Source of the DNA: Tipula vernalis
Lineage: Eukaryota; Arthropoda; Insecta; Diptera; Tipulidae
NCBI GenBank assembly: GCA_958295665.1
Contig: OY282559.1
Coordinates: 260,406,245 to 260,470,244 of the forward strand
Direction: 5' to 3'
Length of the DNA stretch: 64,000 nt
Shown: piece after piece, positions 45,800 to 58,260 of the stretch
Layout: every line of letters starts with the position of its first letter
Position numbering within the stretch: the stretch's first letter is position 1
The notes under the pieces: generated by a model
Database searches by the model: none
What the model saw: the letters and a program-made list of their open reading frames with translations, nothing else
Told to the model about the DNA's origin: nothing
Program-made: the position numbers and the translations under genes

Positions 45800-48300
45800 A
45801 GCTCGAAATAGCCAAAAAAAATTATCAATTACCCAAATTTGCTCTGCAAAAGGGTAATCCGAACGAATTAAAGCAAATTCGAGCTTAAAAACATCAAAAC
45901 ACTTACAACAGTATATCGTAAACAATCGAAACAATACGAAATCGAAACATAAAAATGAATATATTGAGAGTGAAAGGGAATGCGGTTCCAGTTCCACCAC
46001 TTGAGAATGTGTTTTGGAACTTACTTTAGGTAAAAAGGGTCAGGCGCAAGTTCATAAATCTCCGCCGAACACATGCTATGAAAATATTTTTAAAATACAC
46101 AAAGGCTCCGATATTCTGTTTATGGGAAAGGGAATCAAAGAGCTGTTATCAATGGAGCTGTTAGAATGGAAAATTTGTCGGCATGCTTGATTTTGAAATT
46201 GATCGATTACACCCAGCTGAGTTTTCGGTGCGCCTAATATATTTGCTTATACATTTTTAAGAGTTCCGAATCATAATCGTAATATCCAAGGTGCCCTTGC
46301 ACCCATCGCAGTCTTGTTTATTTGATCGGCTTAATAAATAAAATTTTTATTGTTAAACCAAGGAGGTCAACAATTCAACCCTGTTTGCCTTTTAAATGAG
46401 AGCAATTTGAAGTCGAGCTTTCATGGCAAATTTCTCTGCGAGAACATTGATTCACGATAAAGTAGAAGTAGGGACAGATGTGGGAAATGTTCGTCAACAG
46501 CATAAGAATGAATTGGATTGATAGACACGGAAGAAACTATTAAAGAAAATCAGGAAAGCGAAGATCACCACATCGATTCTGCGACAAACGAGGCAGTTCT
46601 CAATCCAAGAAACCAGTGTACTGGAAAGAGAATTGTTCCCAATTTACACAATAAACACTTGTGACACCAACGAACAAACGCCTTCGAGGTATCGAGCACC
46701 GCGATTTGATATTCACCAGATAGTCAAATACATTTGTCTATCCCCGCTCTTTGTCCAGATATTTCTCAGTTGGAATTGATTGTATCTAGCAGCCTAGAAG
46801 AAGCAGCAATCGGAGAAAAATCCGATGCTTCAGGTTTCCGGCCGATTTTGGCCACAATATGAACACACTATTTTCCAGACTGAAGAAAAATTGCCAAGAT
46901 CCATGGATCGCAAATTCAAATTTGGAACAGAAATTATTAATTTGTTAGCTTCACTGTCTGCAAGAACTCTACCAACTACTCTAGGACTGAATCTTGTGCG
47001 AGGCATTGATGAGCTACAATTGTAGATGTCTACCAAATCAGATGTTAAAATTTGCGGCAATTTTTGTACCAAAAGTCAGTCTTTTCCTGCGCGAATGGTG
47101 TGTAGATGTTCGTTCCTTGAGGAAGATTAGATTTTCTGTTATTTTCTCTTTAACTTTACAAAGGAACAACCATGAAGATCACCAGCCGAATTCAGAATCT
47201 GTCCTATTTTGCCTCTAGTCGTGCTAATTCATTCCATTTTAGGTGCCGTTGCAGTCGCACAATTTCTAGCCACTCTAAACGTCAAATTGGACGCTGTCAA
47301 GTTGGACGCTGTCAAAATTATTTCGAAGAGGTACCCTTTTGAAAACAGACGCCATTTTGCACTACCAGATATGCCAAGGCATGCCCACTTTTCAAGGTTT
47401 CGAAAGACTGGGCCGAATGAACTGTTCCACTCGGCAGAGAATGCATTGTTAATTTTCCCTTCGGCAAGAACGCCTATCGAACCTCGGTAAGAAACAGTTC
47501 ATTTCCGTCCTCAGTACTACTGTAGTGCCACAACCTTCGTTCAGGGTACATTTCAAGATGACTTTGTTAGGAACAGATACAATAACTAAAGATAGTTTGT
47601 TCCAGTAAAATCGAAGATGCGAGTAAAATCCTTTTAAAACTGAAGATCATCGAGTACGTTATGGGCAAGCCTAAACTTTCGCCGCTGGGATTTGACCAGT
47701 AGAGAACTGGCACCAAACTTAAATGACCTAGCCTAAGATCAGGCAAGAAAATTCACAGTGGAGCTTTCCAGCATTTAGCGGAACCCAAATATTTCATGAA
47801 AATCAGTAAACAAGAAATAAACGAGCCGGTGAATTCTGCCAGAGTTCAGTAACCCCCAACTTGGTTAGCATACCAATACGGATATGAAAGAGTACCTGCA
47901 GGTAAGGTTCATCCGGGAGATCAAAATATAATACGACGGGAATTAATAAAATTAATTTTGGCTATCGTTCATGGGATACTTAAGAGAAACTAAAGGTAGT
48001 ATATAGTATACCACACAATAATAATCAGACAGAAGGGGCATTGCATGAACCAAAAAATTGTTGCTTTTACCTTATATTTTACAGGTTAGTTTTGAGTTAT
48101 CAGCCACTGAACGACAATTTATTACCTTAGCCAAACCAAGGACAAAAAAACAAGTCTAAATTTTTCCTTATATGTACATATAATAAATCCGGGTTGCTCT
48201 CGCTGCCACTGATATGAACCAGTTCATGATGTATTTTTCCCTCTAAAAGCGAAAATGCAGCGGGACATCACGCTTTTTTTTTAAATTTTTTTTTATTCTA
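45800..48300. other. decayed, probably repeat-derived stretch
   Basis: Composition is less AT-rich than nearby spacers and several frames look formerly coding (46825-47025 with GTEIINLLASLSARTLPTTL; 47209-47490 with ISKRYPFENRRHFALPDMP), but I recognise no family. A 15-bp tandem duplication (GTCAA(G/A)(T/A)TGGACGCT-like) lies at about 47281-47313. Likely an old element of unknown type. Confidence 0.35.
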
Positions 48301-48309
48301 TAACTTTTA

Positions 48310-50150
48310 TGTGGGGTTTCCAACTGGCCGATTTTCAACCGGTCCGGTTGGTTTTTACAGCAATAAGCCGGTCACCGGTTGGACAGCTGACCGGCAGAAT
48401 AAATGACCGGTTTTAAATGAAATTCAGTTAAATCATCATTTTAAATGTATTGAAGAAATTTCGAAGTAGTCAAATAAAAATTTCGTTAATAATAGGATTT
48501 ATTACCAGAGCCGGTTGTTACTGGAATGCATTGCATGAATTGCAAGCGTAAAGAAATTCAGTTCAACAAAGCGCAAAGCAAAAATATTTTTATTTAATTT
48601 CACCAACTTTTTGAGAAAGCTGAATAAGGGTCCATTACTGTTACCTATCTGTTTGTATTTACAATATAATATTTAAACATTACCTACAAAAAACTAAGAA
48701 CACTGTAAGATGATTATATTAAAACAATTTTTCGAACAATTTTTAGTAATATCAAAAAATCTACTCGAATCTACAAGATTTCAAAAAATCTCGAACAATT
48801 ACCATTAACATCATCAAAAGTTTTGAATTAACCGTAACATCATGCTAGTAACTCTTAAAAATTTCGAATTATCTTTTTTTTTGCTTTTTTTTTGCTTATT
48901 TATTTGCTTATTTACAACCAATTTATAAAGGTAAACCAACCCCACTTACACAATATACTGTGAGCTAAAGCTCATTCGTAGCAGATTATGCAAGATGAGG
49001 TGGGAATTAATATAGACATCAAATCTTTGAAGTCGAAGTTGTTTATCTCTTAAAGTGATATATTTGCCGCTTGGAACATTAGATTTTGAATTTGTCAATA
49101 AATAGATGAATGTATTTCCTGTTATTTACATAAAACGCTTCATTTCAAGAATTTGGAATCGCTTCAAACGGTACGACAGGACCCTCGACCCACTGCATGT
49201 TTGCATTTTATGCAAAATTCTTGATATAATGCAATTTTTTCGTACAGCGTGCACAGTAAATGAACGCCCGATCATTCCGCTTAGATTGAAGTCTCAGATA
49301 AGCGATGAAATTACGGGAATAGTTTGGCCATTTTGGCAATGTAACATACATAATAATAAAAATAGAAAAATTTAAAAAAAATTAATATTTTAAGGTAAAA
49401 AAATAAATAAATGCGACTATCTGATTTGAAAGTCAAAGCCTATCTTCAATGTTACTCTGGATAATATCGAATAATCTCGATATACCAAGCAACCCAATTC
49501 GTCCGTTCAAATTTACAATATCCGGAATAACCCAAAATTATTTCAAGAAAGTCGGATAGTCTCAAATATTCTCAAAAAGTGTCACATAAAACTCAGTGAG
49601 AGAAACTCGATTAGACTCGAATAATCTAGAAAAGCTCGATAATCTTGATATTTTCGAGAAATTCCAAATTTTTACGAAAATCTCGAATAAAATTAGAATT
49701 CCAGAATAATCTTAAAAAATCAATAAATCACTAACAGTCTTTGATAAAAAAGACATCTCAATGCAATTCAAAAGCACAAATTACAGCTTTCTCGGAAAAA
49801 TAACTGGAATACGTCCATAATCTCGAAAATGTAGAATAACTTCGAAACCAAAGCACTTAACGCTAGTCAACCCCAGACATCTAGGTTAATCCAAACAACT
49901 CAAAACCTCAGATTTCAAGCATTATAAGTTTGAGATTTTTTCCGAAAGTGCGGCAAAACGCGATTACGTAAACGTTTCTGAGTTCTCGTAATACATAATC
50001 GCTTACATAATCGTGTTTTCTCGTAATTGCGACTTTAAGAATTGTAATTCTTGAAATTCGTAACTCGAAGTCGAAACACAAAGATACTTATCGGTGCGCT
50101 ACTAAAAATCGGTTAATAACCCATAACCGGTTGTGATTCCCCAACCAGAA
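48310..50150 (+). mobile_element. hAT-like relic with BED finger
   Basis: The left end (about 48311: TGGGGTTTCCAACTGGCCGA) and right end (read inward from about 50147: CTGGTTGGGGAATCACAACC) are imperfectly inverted, both followed by AACCGG-rich phrases. A BED-type zinc finger frame lies at 49106-49375. The interior at 49440-49740 repeats variants of CTCGAATAATCTCGA many times. An 8-bp duplication was not found. Confidence 0.45.
49106..49375 (+). pseudogene. BED-type zinc finger fragment
   Basis: The frame from 49106 contains SRIWNRFKRYD followed by LDPLHVCILCKILD, fitting the BED finger pattern (W-x-F...C-x2-C) used by hAT transposases for end binding. The histidine half is not convincing and no catalytic domain follows. 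The position inside the imperfect inverted ends at 48.3 and 50.15 kb supports a hAT relic. Confidence 0.45.
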
Positions 50151-50644
50151 ATGTCTTGACCTGCTTTGCCGCTGAATCTAAGCAACTATTTCATATTTTC
50201 AAATAATTTGTTTGTAGTGTTGTATTATAGCAAGGAAAATATTGCTGGGGTAGTTTTTGAAGAAAATATTAATGTTCTCAAATGAAAATTAGGATTTAAA
50301 TAAAATACTATAAATAAAACAATAATTTGTTTTTCCCAAGTATCCAAATCAAATTTTTGTACAAATGTATTTATACCGCCACTGTTTATTACGGTCTCTT
50401 TTGTAATCTATGCAGTTCATTTTTACAAATTTTTGTGTGTATGCCTTCGCTTCAAAAAAATTTGCAAAACATTTTCTGTGCACTTAGTTTAAAATGAGAC
50501 GTTTTAAAAAATTGATCATTCTTCACGTTAAAATTCGAACATCGTACTTACCAACCAAAAGTTTTATGATTTTTAAATGAAATGAGATAAATAGAAATAG
50601 AATAATTCCTAAAGTTACTTTATAAATAAAATTGAATTATTATT

Positions 50645-51230
50645 CGACTGGTTATCCCTACTTCATTTGCGAGTGGGACAGTCGAGCACGAGATAAACAT
50701 TGGACTCAAAACGAGTGGCCTACAAGAGGAAACCTTACGCCAGGAAGTAAAAATATTGACCCTAAAAGAATTTTATTGTTAGGTTAAATTGGGTTTGATG
50801 AAGCAGTTTGTGAAAGCTCTTGACAAAAATGGAGAATGTTTTAAATATATTTGCAAAAATTTCCTAAACTGTCTGATGCCAAATTAAAAGAAGGAGTTTT
50901 TGTAGGTCCAGATATTAGGGCTTTGTGTAGAGACGAACACTTTCAGAATTCAGAAAGTTATTGAGAAGTTCTTAGGAAACAACAAGGATCCAGACTATGA
51001 GAACATAGTCAGCAAAATGTTGGAAAATTTTCGTGGGTTATGCTGCAACGTGAGTTTGAAGGTTCATTTTCTCTTCGCACATCTAAACCAGTTTCCAGAA
51101 AATCTTGGGGCAATTAGCGAGGAGCAAGAAGAACGTTTCCACTAGTATATTAAAGAAATGAAGAGGCGTTACCATGGTCGATGGAATGTATCAATGATGG
51201 CAGACTACTGCTGGACGTTATAACGTGATA
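50645..51230 (+). pseudogene. repeat-encoded protein fragment (MADYCW family), unnamed
   Basis: Frames combine into CEWDSRARDKHWTQNEWP (about 50670-50720), TPGSKNIDPKRILL, KLGLMKQFVKALDKNGECFK (about 50795-50850), FPKLSDAKLKEGVFVGPDIR, then LHFLFAHLNQFPENLGAISE-like blocks and finally RYHGRWNVSMMADYCW (about 51170-51215). These blocks appear in many arthropod genomes as an uncharacterised repeated protein. I do not know its class or function. Several stops and shifts make this copy dead. Confidence 0.5.
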
Positions 51231-51618
51231 ACCCTCATAAGGTTTATAGTAAAAATTCCACAAAACGAAGTTTTCTGACAAAAAGACAGATTCCATTGAG
51301 TTAAGCACCAAAAATACGTAGTTTATTGTATTTGAAGCACTTTTATTGTATTGTCTGTATTTATTTTTATTATGAGATTTGCAAAAATATCTTACGTGAT
51401 AAATAAAAATCGATGAAAAAATTAGAATCAGCGCAGCAAAATTATATAAAATCACTTATCAAAAATAAAACGTATCTTAAAAAGTTTCGTTGTGTAGAAC
51501 TGTATTTGGTAGAACCTATAAACAATTTTTTCCCATATAAAATCTTCTATTTCATTTAAGCGTAGACAGTTGGTGAGAGATGGATATACATGGTTGGTTA
51601 CATATGTATAATATATGG

Positions 51619-51680
51619 TTATGGCTACGGACCATTTTTGTGTCCATGCCTGGTCCTTGTGGACCGCCACCCAAACTTCA
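51619..51680 (+). mobile_element. LOA-like LINE 3-prime stub
   Basis: ATGGCTACGGACCATTTTTG and the following GGACCGCCACCCAAAC match the 3-prime end of the minus-strand LINE at 31.2 kb (reverse complement of 31170-31230) with few differences. It is a severely 5-prime truncated copy in the plus orientation. Confidence 0.8.
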
Positions 51681-52080
51681 AGGTTCGTTTTTCTTTTATG
51701 TAAACAAACCATTTAGTTTTTATTATTGTTAAAAAGTGGTTCTGCCATTTAAAACAAAACCATTAAATAAAATAAACATAATTAATTATTATTTGTTAAA
51801 ATTTTAAACAAAAAAAAAAAATTGAAAAATTAGATGTTTAATCGAAAAATGTCATAATGTTAAAAGAAAAGGATTACCGGGAATTTCTTTTCATCGGCGA
51901 TTTTTATTCTGGTTTATATCTAACGAAATTAAAATTTTGATGTAAATATTGTAATTTGTGATAAAAAGGGCACTTGTAATTTAAATTTATTACATAATTA
52001 TCAAAAAAAAAAAAAAAAAAGAATTGTTGTTGTTGGGTGCTTAGGAATCTTACGATTTGTTTACAACCTGGGCCGTACTA
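51681..52080. other. AT-rich spacer
   Basis: No gene. It includes an A run of about 18 bases at about 52003-52020. Confidence 0.4.
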
Positions 52081-52403
52081 AGGACGTCTCCGAAGTCTGT
52101 GACTAAAAATAAATATTTTTTTTGTAATAATTTTGACGTAAGTGAAATATTTCCCTTCCATATTTTGTACAAAGTTCGTTGAAAATTTTATTTAATTTTT
52201 ATAAAAATTTATTTGTACTAATTTTTTAGAAATAAATTAACGTGATACGGCTTAGTTATTATTATTGCGCGCTTTTGTTTATGAATATTATTACAGAAGC
52301 GTAAAATTTACACCATGTAGTGGGTGCGATAATTTGGTTGCATTCAAAATAATGTCATAATTATTACAGCTGGGATAAATATCATAAAATTCGGACACGT
52401 CCT
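52081..52403. mobile_element. long-TIR MITE, copy 1 (uninterrupted)
   Basis: Ends AGGACGTCTCCGAAGTCTGT and (inward) AGGACGTGTCCGAATTTTAT bound a 323-bp element without coding capacity. It shares most of its sequence, in opposite orientation, with the copies at 52.6 and 53.7 kb (GCAACCAAATTAT, GCGCGC(T/A)TTTGTTTATGAAT, ATACGGCTTAGTTATTATTA and relatives). Confidence 0.85.
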
Positions 52404-52586
52404 AAAGGTGAAAAAAAAAATACCGCGTTTTTAGAAAAGTTATTTTTAATAATAAGATGAATTTAATAATAATTATCCGTGTATTTGCAACTAAAATATC
52501 AATATTTTTAAAATTTTTAATTGTTTTATTTTAAGCAACCCACTTCATTCAAAATTATAAATATGGCCCTGATCTATTTTAGTCTT

Positions 52587-53125
52587 TGGACGTGTTCGAA
52601 GTTTGTGATAGTTATTATTGCTGTAATAATTATGACATTATTTTGTATGCAACCAAATTATAACAGCCACTACGTGTTATAAGTTTGACACTTCTGGGGG
52701 CCTATTCTCGAATTTCACATCCATTTTCCGCATGTGGACATCTGTCAAAGTTGTCAAAAAATGGTTCGAAAATTGTAATTCGTATATAAAACACATGCGG
52801 CATTGACATTTTCCTATATGGGGAATGTTTCCACATGCTTATACCCATTCGGAAATATTCCCTTAGTACCGAAAAAATTCAATTTTTATGAGTTTTGACA
52901 GATGTCCACATGTGGAAAATGGATGTGGAATTCGAGAATAGGCCCCCTGTAATAATATTCATAAACAAAAGCGCGCAATAACAATAACTAAGCCGTATTA
53001 CGTTAATTTATTTCTAAAAAAAATAGTACAAATACAACTTATTACAAAATATGGAAGAAAAAATTATTTCACTTCTGTCAAAATTATTGCTAAAACAAAA
53101 TTATTACAAACTTCGAACACGTCCT
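52587..53125. mobile_element. long-TIR MITE, copy 2, split by another MITE
   Basis: Ends GGACGTGTTCGAAGTTTGTG and (inward) AGGACGTGTTCGAAGTTTGT. Opposite orientation to copy 1. Interrupted at CTTCTG/TAATAAT by the 250-bp element at 52697-52946. Confidence 0.88.
52697..52946. mobile_element. 250-bp MITE with GGGGCCTATTCTCGAA ends
   Basis: Near-perfect inverted repeats start GGGGCCTATTCTCGAATTTC and run over about 55 bp through CCACATGTGG-like phrases. CTG on both sides (52694-52696 and 52947-52949) is a 3-bp target duplication, confirmed by the uninterrupted sequence in the sibling copies. A 3-bp duplication and GGG termini suggest a PIF/Harbinger-type source. Confidence 0.9.
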
Positions 53126-53214
53126 TTATCTTTTTCGCACAGAATCTTCCATGCTTGACATTTGTTTATTTCTAGTCCATTCTATTTTAAAGTCTTTGTA
53201 TTTAGGTTAGTAAC

Positions 53215-53435
53215 TTTTAATTTTCGGATCCCTTGAGTTCAAAAAATTGGGTTTCGAAGTGGTGCCTGTCGATCTATCTGTGTGTCTATCTGTATCCTCT
53301 CTTTAGCACAAATGGTTTAACATTTAACCAATCGAACTGAAACTTCATATTTAAGATTTATTTTAAATTGAAAGGTCCTTTAATGAAAATTGGCCAACCG
53401 GAAGTGGCGACTTCCATGGAAGACAGAATTTACAG
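53215..53435 (-). repeat. dispersed repeat, copy B
   Basis: The reverse complement matches 30178-30440 (CACTTCCGGTTGGCC, AGTTTCAGTTCGATTGGTTA, AGAGAGGATACAGATAGAC, CTTCGAAACCCAATTTTTT). Confidence 0.75.
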
Positions 53436-53704
53436 CAAAAATTATAAGAACAAAATGTTAAAAAAAAAATAAATAAAAAATAAAAACAAAACAAAAAATT
53501 AAAAAAATTTTACAATATATAAAGGTTCTCAAAATTCTCCGTTTCAAAATTCTCACCTCAATTGTTTTATCTAACGTTTATTTTTTTTACCTCTGACCGG
53601 TCGGACCATTTTAGAAAGTTAGCAACCGCACTGATATGGCCAATTTGTCAATCTTTCGAAATTTATTAAGATTAATAAATTTCAGTACGGTTAAATATAA
53701 ATTA

Positions 53705-54407
53705 AAGACGTGTCCGAAGTTTATGATAACTATTCCAGCTGTAATATTTATGGCATTATTTTGTATGCAACCAAATTATCACAGCCACTACACGTGTTGT
53801 AAATTTGACACTTCTGTAATAATAGCCGTATTTTATTTGACAAATTACGACAACAACTGCACTGTTGAATTCCTCAGTAGGAATTCGTCGAATTCCTGCT
53901 AAATTGACGAAATTTAAAATCGAATTCATCGTTTAGTTTGCCTACTTTATGCTGGGTGAGCTAGACTACATTTATTTTAGTTCTACAGGATAGCTTTGTG
54001 AAATTTATTATTATTTTGACTATTTATTTGGCAATTAAAACATAAAAAATATTTATTACATACGCTAAATGTAAATAAACCCACATACCAATATTTTATT
54101 CGCGAAAAAAAAGGATTTCGCCACAAAAAAATTGAAAATGCTACAACCTTTGAAAACCAATCTAATTCCACTATTTTATTTGACCAAATTTGAATTCCAA
54201 TTTCAATTCCAATTCTCAGGTGAAATAAAATACGACTAATACACATAAACAAAAACGAGCAATAACAATAATTAAGCCGTATTACGTTAATTTATTTCTA
54301 AAAAAATAGTACAAATAAAAATTATTACAAAATATGGAAGAGAAAATTATTTCACTACTGTCAAAATTATTACAAAAAAAAATTATCACAAACTTCGAAC
54401 ACGTCCT
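53705..54407. mobile_element. long-TIR MITE, copy 3, split by a different MITE
   Basis: Ends AGACGTGTCCGAAGTTTATG and (inward) AGGACGTGTTCGAAGTTTGT. Same orientation as copy 2. Interrupted by the 414-bp element at 53824-54237. Confidence 0.85.
53824..54237. mobile_element. 414-bp insertion with short TIRs, nested in MITE copy 3
   Basis: AGCCGTATTTTATTTGAC at 53824 and AGTCGTATTTTATTTCAC read inward from 54237 form 18-bp inverted ends with two mismatches. AAT flanks both sides (53821-53823 and 54238-54240). GAATTC phrases are frequent near both ends. No open frame of note. Confidence 0.75.
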
Positions 54408-56800
54408 AAGAAATTATACAAATTACTAAGAGAAAACTACTAATGAATTATTTACTTATTTTAATGTAAATTGGCTTCAGTGCAAATCAACTCGTCTGGT
54501 AAATTTGATTTACTCAAAAGTTCATTAGCCCGGGAGTAATGTACTATCGTCTGTGTGGTGTTCCACTCTACTCCAGCATCACATTTTTTTGGGTGTAAAA
54601 CATCAAATTTCTTTCTGGTTTTTATACCATTTTTTAGATAAGCAAGACCAAAACCAAAAAAAAAAACGCAAAAGACACTTTTTTACCGTCTTAATGAGAA
54701 GTACACAAATCAATAAATTCGAGCTAAATATTAAGCTAAACATTAAATTTGACTTAAGCAAGCCAGGACCACCGAAATGAAGCAGCATTTACCTGGCTAT
54801 GCGGTTTGATTTTTATGGATTTGTATTTAATTTTTTAAGCATATATTTAGAAGAATAGATACAAAAAAGTAACTTGCGGAGATGTATTATACATAATACA
54901 CACAGAGTTTTTTTTAGTTTTTTTTTTTCTAACTTTCTAAAATAAATTTAAATATTGGTCTACTAAATAAATATATTTCTAGCTTTATGTATGTACATAC
55001 TAAAGAAGAAATAAAATTAAAATCTATTGACGGTCACATATTCGATATAAAAATTTATTCATAAAATGAGTGTAAGAAAAGTGTATTTTATAGATTCATT
55101 AGAGAAGTAGAAAAACTAACATACATTTTTATAAAATGTAATCGTAGGCGTAATACGTAAAAATGAAACAAGTTTTCACCCCCAACACTGAATTTACGAT
55201 TTTTCCGATAAATTTGAACTTTTATTTTTTTGTTGTTCGTTTAGTGTGTAATGTAGTACTTATTTATGTATTTTCGTCCGGTGTGTATTTATTTTCAAAA
55301 AAAAAAAAAAAAAAGGAAAATGAAAAAAATTAGCACTAATTTTAAAAATTTTCTTTTATTGTTTTTGCTGTATGGGTAAAATAAAAACGAAGAATGAACT
55401 TGTTATTGAAGTTAAAATTAGATATGAGAGTACTTCTTACTTTTCTTGTGACGAATATTTTCATTTTACATATAAAAATATTATTGAATATATAAATACA
55501 AGAATATAATAGTACTATATAACCTGAATTTTTCCATTTTCACTTTTTTCTTTTTTCTTCTTCAATTCATTACGATTTACGTATTTAAAAAAAAAATATA
55601 TGAAATTTTTTTCCAAATGATACACTCGAATAAAATTTTAATTCTGGATGTAAATGAATTGATTGTTGTTTTAAGCAGCAAATGTGTATTTTTAATATAA
55701 TTAGAAAGAAATTATGTACAGAAAATAAAATTTAAAAGAAACCAGACATCCGCCTTTCGATCTATGCACCGAAAAAAGTTGTAATTTGTGTCACCCATCA
55801 TAATACTCATTACAAATTTTCATAATTTATTTTCTTTTTAAATTAAATAGTTACAACGCTATTTTTGTTAAATACTTATTCACTTTTACCTAATTTCTCT
55901 AACAAACCAATCTCACCTATTAATTTATATATTTTTTTATTCTAGTAAATTATTTTTTTTAAGAATGAATCGAGAAAAAAACACAACACTTTTAACTTTG
56001 CCTTTTTTTGACAAATTCTACAACACTTTCAACTTTTTTTTTTATCTAATTCAATAAATAAATTTTGTATATATAATTATAATATAATTCACAACACAAT
56101 TATTTCTTTTATTTATTTATTATTTTAATTTTACAAATTTATGTATCAATTAATATAATATGTTTTCGTTTTCCATTACAAATACTATAATCCACAAACT
56201 ACGCCATATTTGAAATTTTCTTATTAATTAAAAAAAAAAAATTTGTATTTCGTGGAGCTAGTACAATTTTATATTCCGTGGGGTTAAATTTGCAGTACTA
56301 GATTAAATATGTCGATAAAGTAGATACATTTTTTATTTCAATTTTTCTATTTTATATATTGACCAATATAAATAGGACAGTGCTTCGCTCTTTCACATAC
56401 CACAATCACAAAAATAGTCATAATCAGGGAAAAGCAAAAAGATGTTCATCTTCCACTCGGATCAATCAACTCATCATTAAATTTTCTCACGAAATTATAG
56501 AAGGACCAATTTCGATTTTAGACCGCTTGAGTGAACGAATACATATACGAATTAAGAAAAATATTTACCTCATAGTATGATTAGGTACGGATCACTATTC
56601 AAAATTCAAAATATTTAACTTATTCCATACAATTTAATGTTTTATTTTTTATAATATAATTTTAATAAAACCACTATAATATGTATTTAGTTATATAAAT
56701 ACGATACAATAAAAAAAAAAAAAAATAAAAAATCGAAAATTTAAAAACATTTGTTACAGTCACAAAAATATTGATGAACAAACCAGCGATACCTAATATC
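54408..56800. other. AT-rich intergenic stretch downstream of NiPp1
   Basis: No gene recognised. Long A and T runs (for example 55296-55315). Small frames at 54553-54780 and 56359-56580 have no known motif. The NiPp1 3-prime UTR should occupy the right edge. Confidence 0.4.
56641..56646 (-). terminator. candidate NiPp1 polyadenylation signal
   Basis: TTTATT on the plus strand gives AATAAA on the minus strand, about 165 bases past the NiPp1 stop codon. Such hexamers are frequent by chance in this AT-rich DNA. Confidence 0.3.
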
Positions 56801-56809
56801 GGCGGAATC

Positions 56810-58127
56810 TTAGAAACCACTCAACAACGGTTTTCGACCTGGCCAAGCTTCCTTCGCATATTTCTTCTTTTTTGGTTCATTGTCCGACATTTCTTCGAGC
56901 GAAACATTATTTGAGGTATTGATGAAGGTCGGTGTTGGAATATTTTGAATATCCTCAACCGTTGGTAATACATCCGGTGCTGGATTTGGTAGAATTAAAC
57001 CAAGTTTTGAACCAAGGTTTGGCATACCAGTTATATCCGTATCAATACCACTACCGCCTGGTTGAGCATTTCTATCGACCGATGGTGGCAATCCTTGATA
57101 TAGATGTGGAATCAAAGAGGATGGATGTAAATTTTTTACATCTGCCGTGCTTGTCGATGGACTGATCGATATACCAATTGAATTTTCAAGTTTAGCTTTT
57201 TTTGTCGGGATTATTGTGGTGTGAATCAAATTTCTAAAACGACCAACACTTGGATCAACATCTTCGGGATTTATCACAATTTCTTCTTCGTTGAATGTGA
57301 CGCCACGTCGTTTTCTTTTGACTTTCGAATTCTAAAAAGAGTCAAGATTGGAAAAATAGTAAACAGTTCGAAAAACGATTAAAAAACACACTTTTTTAAA
57401 TGAATCTTCGGCGATTCCAAGCAGAGATATTCGTCGATTGTGTGCTGTATTATATTCAGTCAAATTATCTAAATCGGTTTGACTCTCGGGCAATCCTAGA
57501 AGAGTACCATCAGCACTCTCATTCATCGGGATATCTTCCATAATGCTAGCACTACGTGAACTGGCAGTTGGCCTTTCTCTTAATATATATTGCCTGGAAA
57601 GATTTATTTTTAAACCAAATATTTATATTTAACATTTAAACATAAAACAAAACCTTGTTGATGCACCAAAATGAAAATTTGAGTTAATCTGTAATTGCGT
57701 TGGCTTATGAGGTTCCAAACGTAAGGAGCCTATAAATGTTCCATGTGCTGGAATTTGTACGATATATAAAATACAACTATTTGATTTGAACTATTTAACC
57801 AAATGAAAATATGTACTTACTACTTCCCAGATCTACTAAATAAGCTATATTCAAGTGTTTATGGTACACAAAGGCAGAATGAACCCGTGAGCAAGACGCA
57901 TGATCTATACAGAAATCATTCATTTGCGGATTTCGCCCAAATAGATAACATTTTTTCTCATCAATCATTAATTTTTGAACCAATTTATCATCTTTTAAGA
58001 CATCCAAATGGAGTCCTGTCGGTGGCTTTCCTGCCCTAATATCAAAGAGATAACACTGGGATTAAAACAAACTAAGGCATATTATGCTATTAACCTACCA
58101 ACTAGGTACTTCATAATGATTAGACAT
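56810..58127 (-). CDS. NiPp1: NiPp1, nuclear inhibitor of protein phosphatase 1 (PPP1R8 orthologue)
   Basis: Five exons read on the minus strand: 58127-58099, 58035-57821, 57747-57654, 57593-57392, 57331-56810. All introns are GT-AG and the frame is kept throughout, giving 353 residues (human NIPP1 has 351). The N-terminus MSNHYEVPSWAGKPP leads into an FHA domain (about 38-105) with FGRNP (42-46), SCSRVH (57-62) and LGSTHGTFIG (79-88), which binds phosphothreonine in splicing partners in known NIPP1s. LPESQTDLDNLTEYNTAHNR is strongly conserved. The PP1 docking motif is RGVTF (189-193), an RVxF variant with one inserted residue. INPEDVDPSVGRFRN follows, and the C-terminus has KKKKYAKEAWPGRKP as in vertebrates. 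A nuclear protein that targets and restrains PP1 and associates with spliceosomes. It appears intact; confidence is very high. Confidence 0.97.
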
Positions 58128-58260
58128 TGTATATTTAAATAAAATGCATTAATATCAATAATTTATGTTTAGAAAATTCAAATAGTTTCAATTTTTTTAC
58201 AAATTTGAGTGTTCTTTTTATTTTAATTTGATGTCAAAATAAAAAAAATGTCAATAAAAA
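58128..58260. promoter_or_regulatory. NiPp1 upstream region, possibly a bidirectional promoter
   Basis: 133 bases between the NiPp1 start codon and an ATG on the opposite strand. AT-rich; I recognise no TATA, DRE or Inr element with confidence. The short head-to-head spacing is the only argument for shared promoter use. Confidence 0.35.

Noticed and set aside
46825..47490. Possible coding exons of a host gene
   Set aside because: Frames are short, interrupted and lack splice sites or a recognised family; more likely an old repeat.
51452..51712. Minus-strand ORF with a tryptophan-rich start
   Set aside because: It is the antisense of the LOA LINE 3-prime stub plus AT-rich flank.
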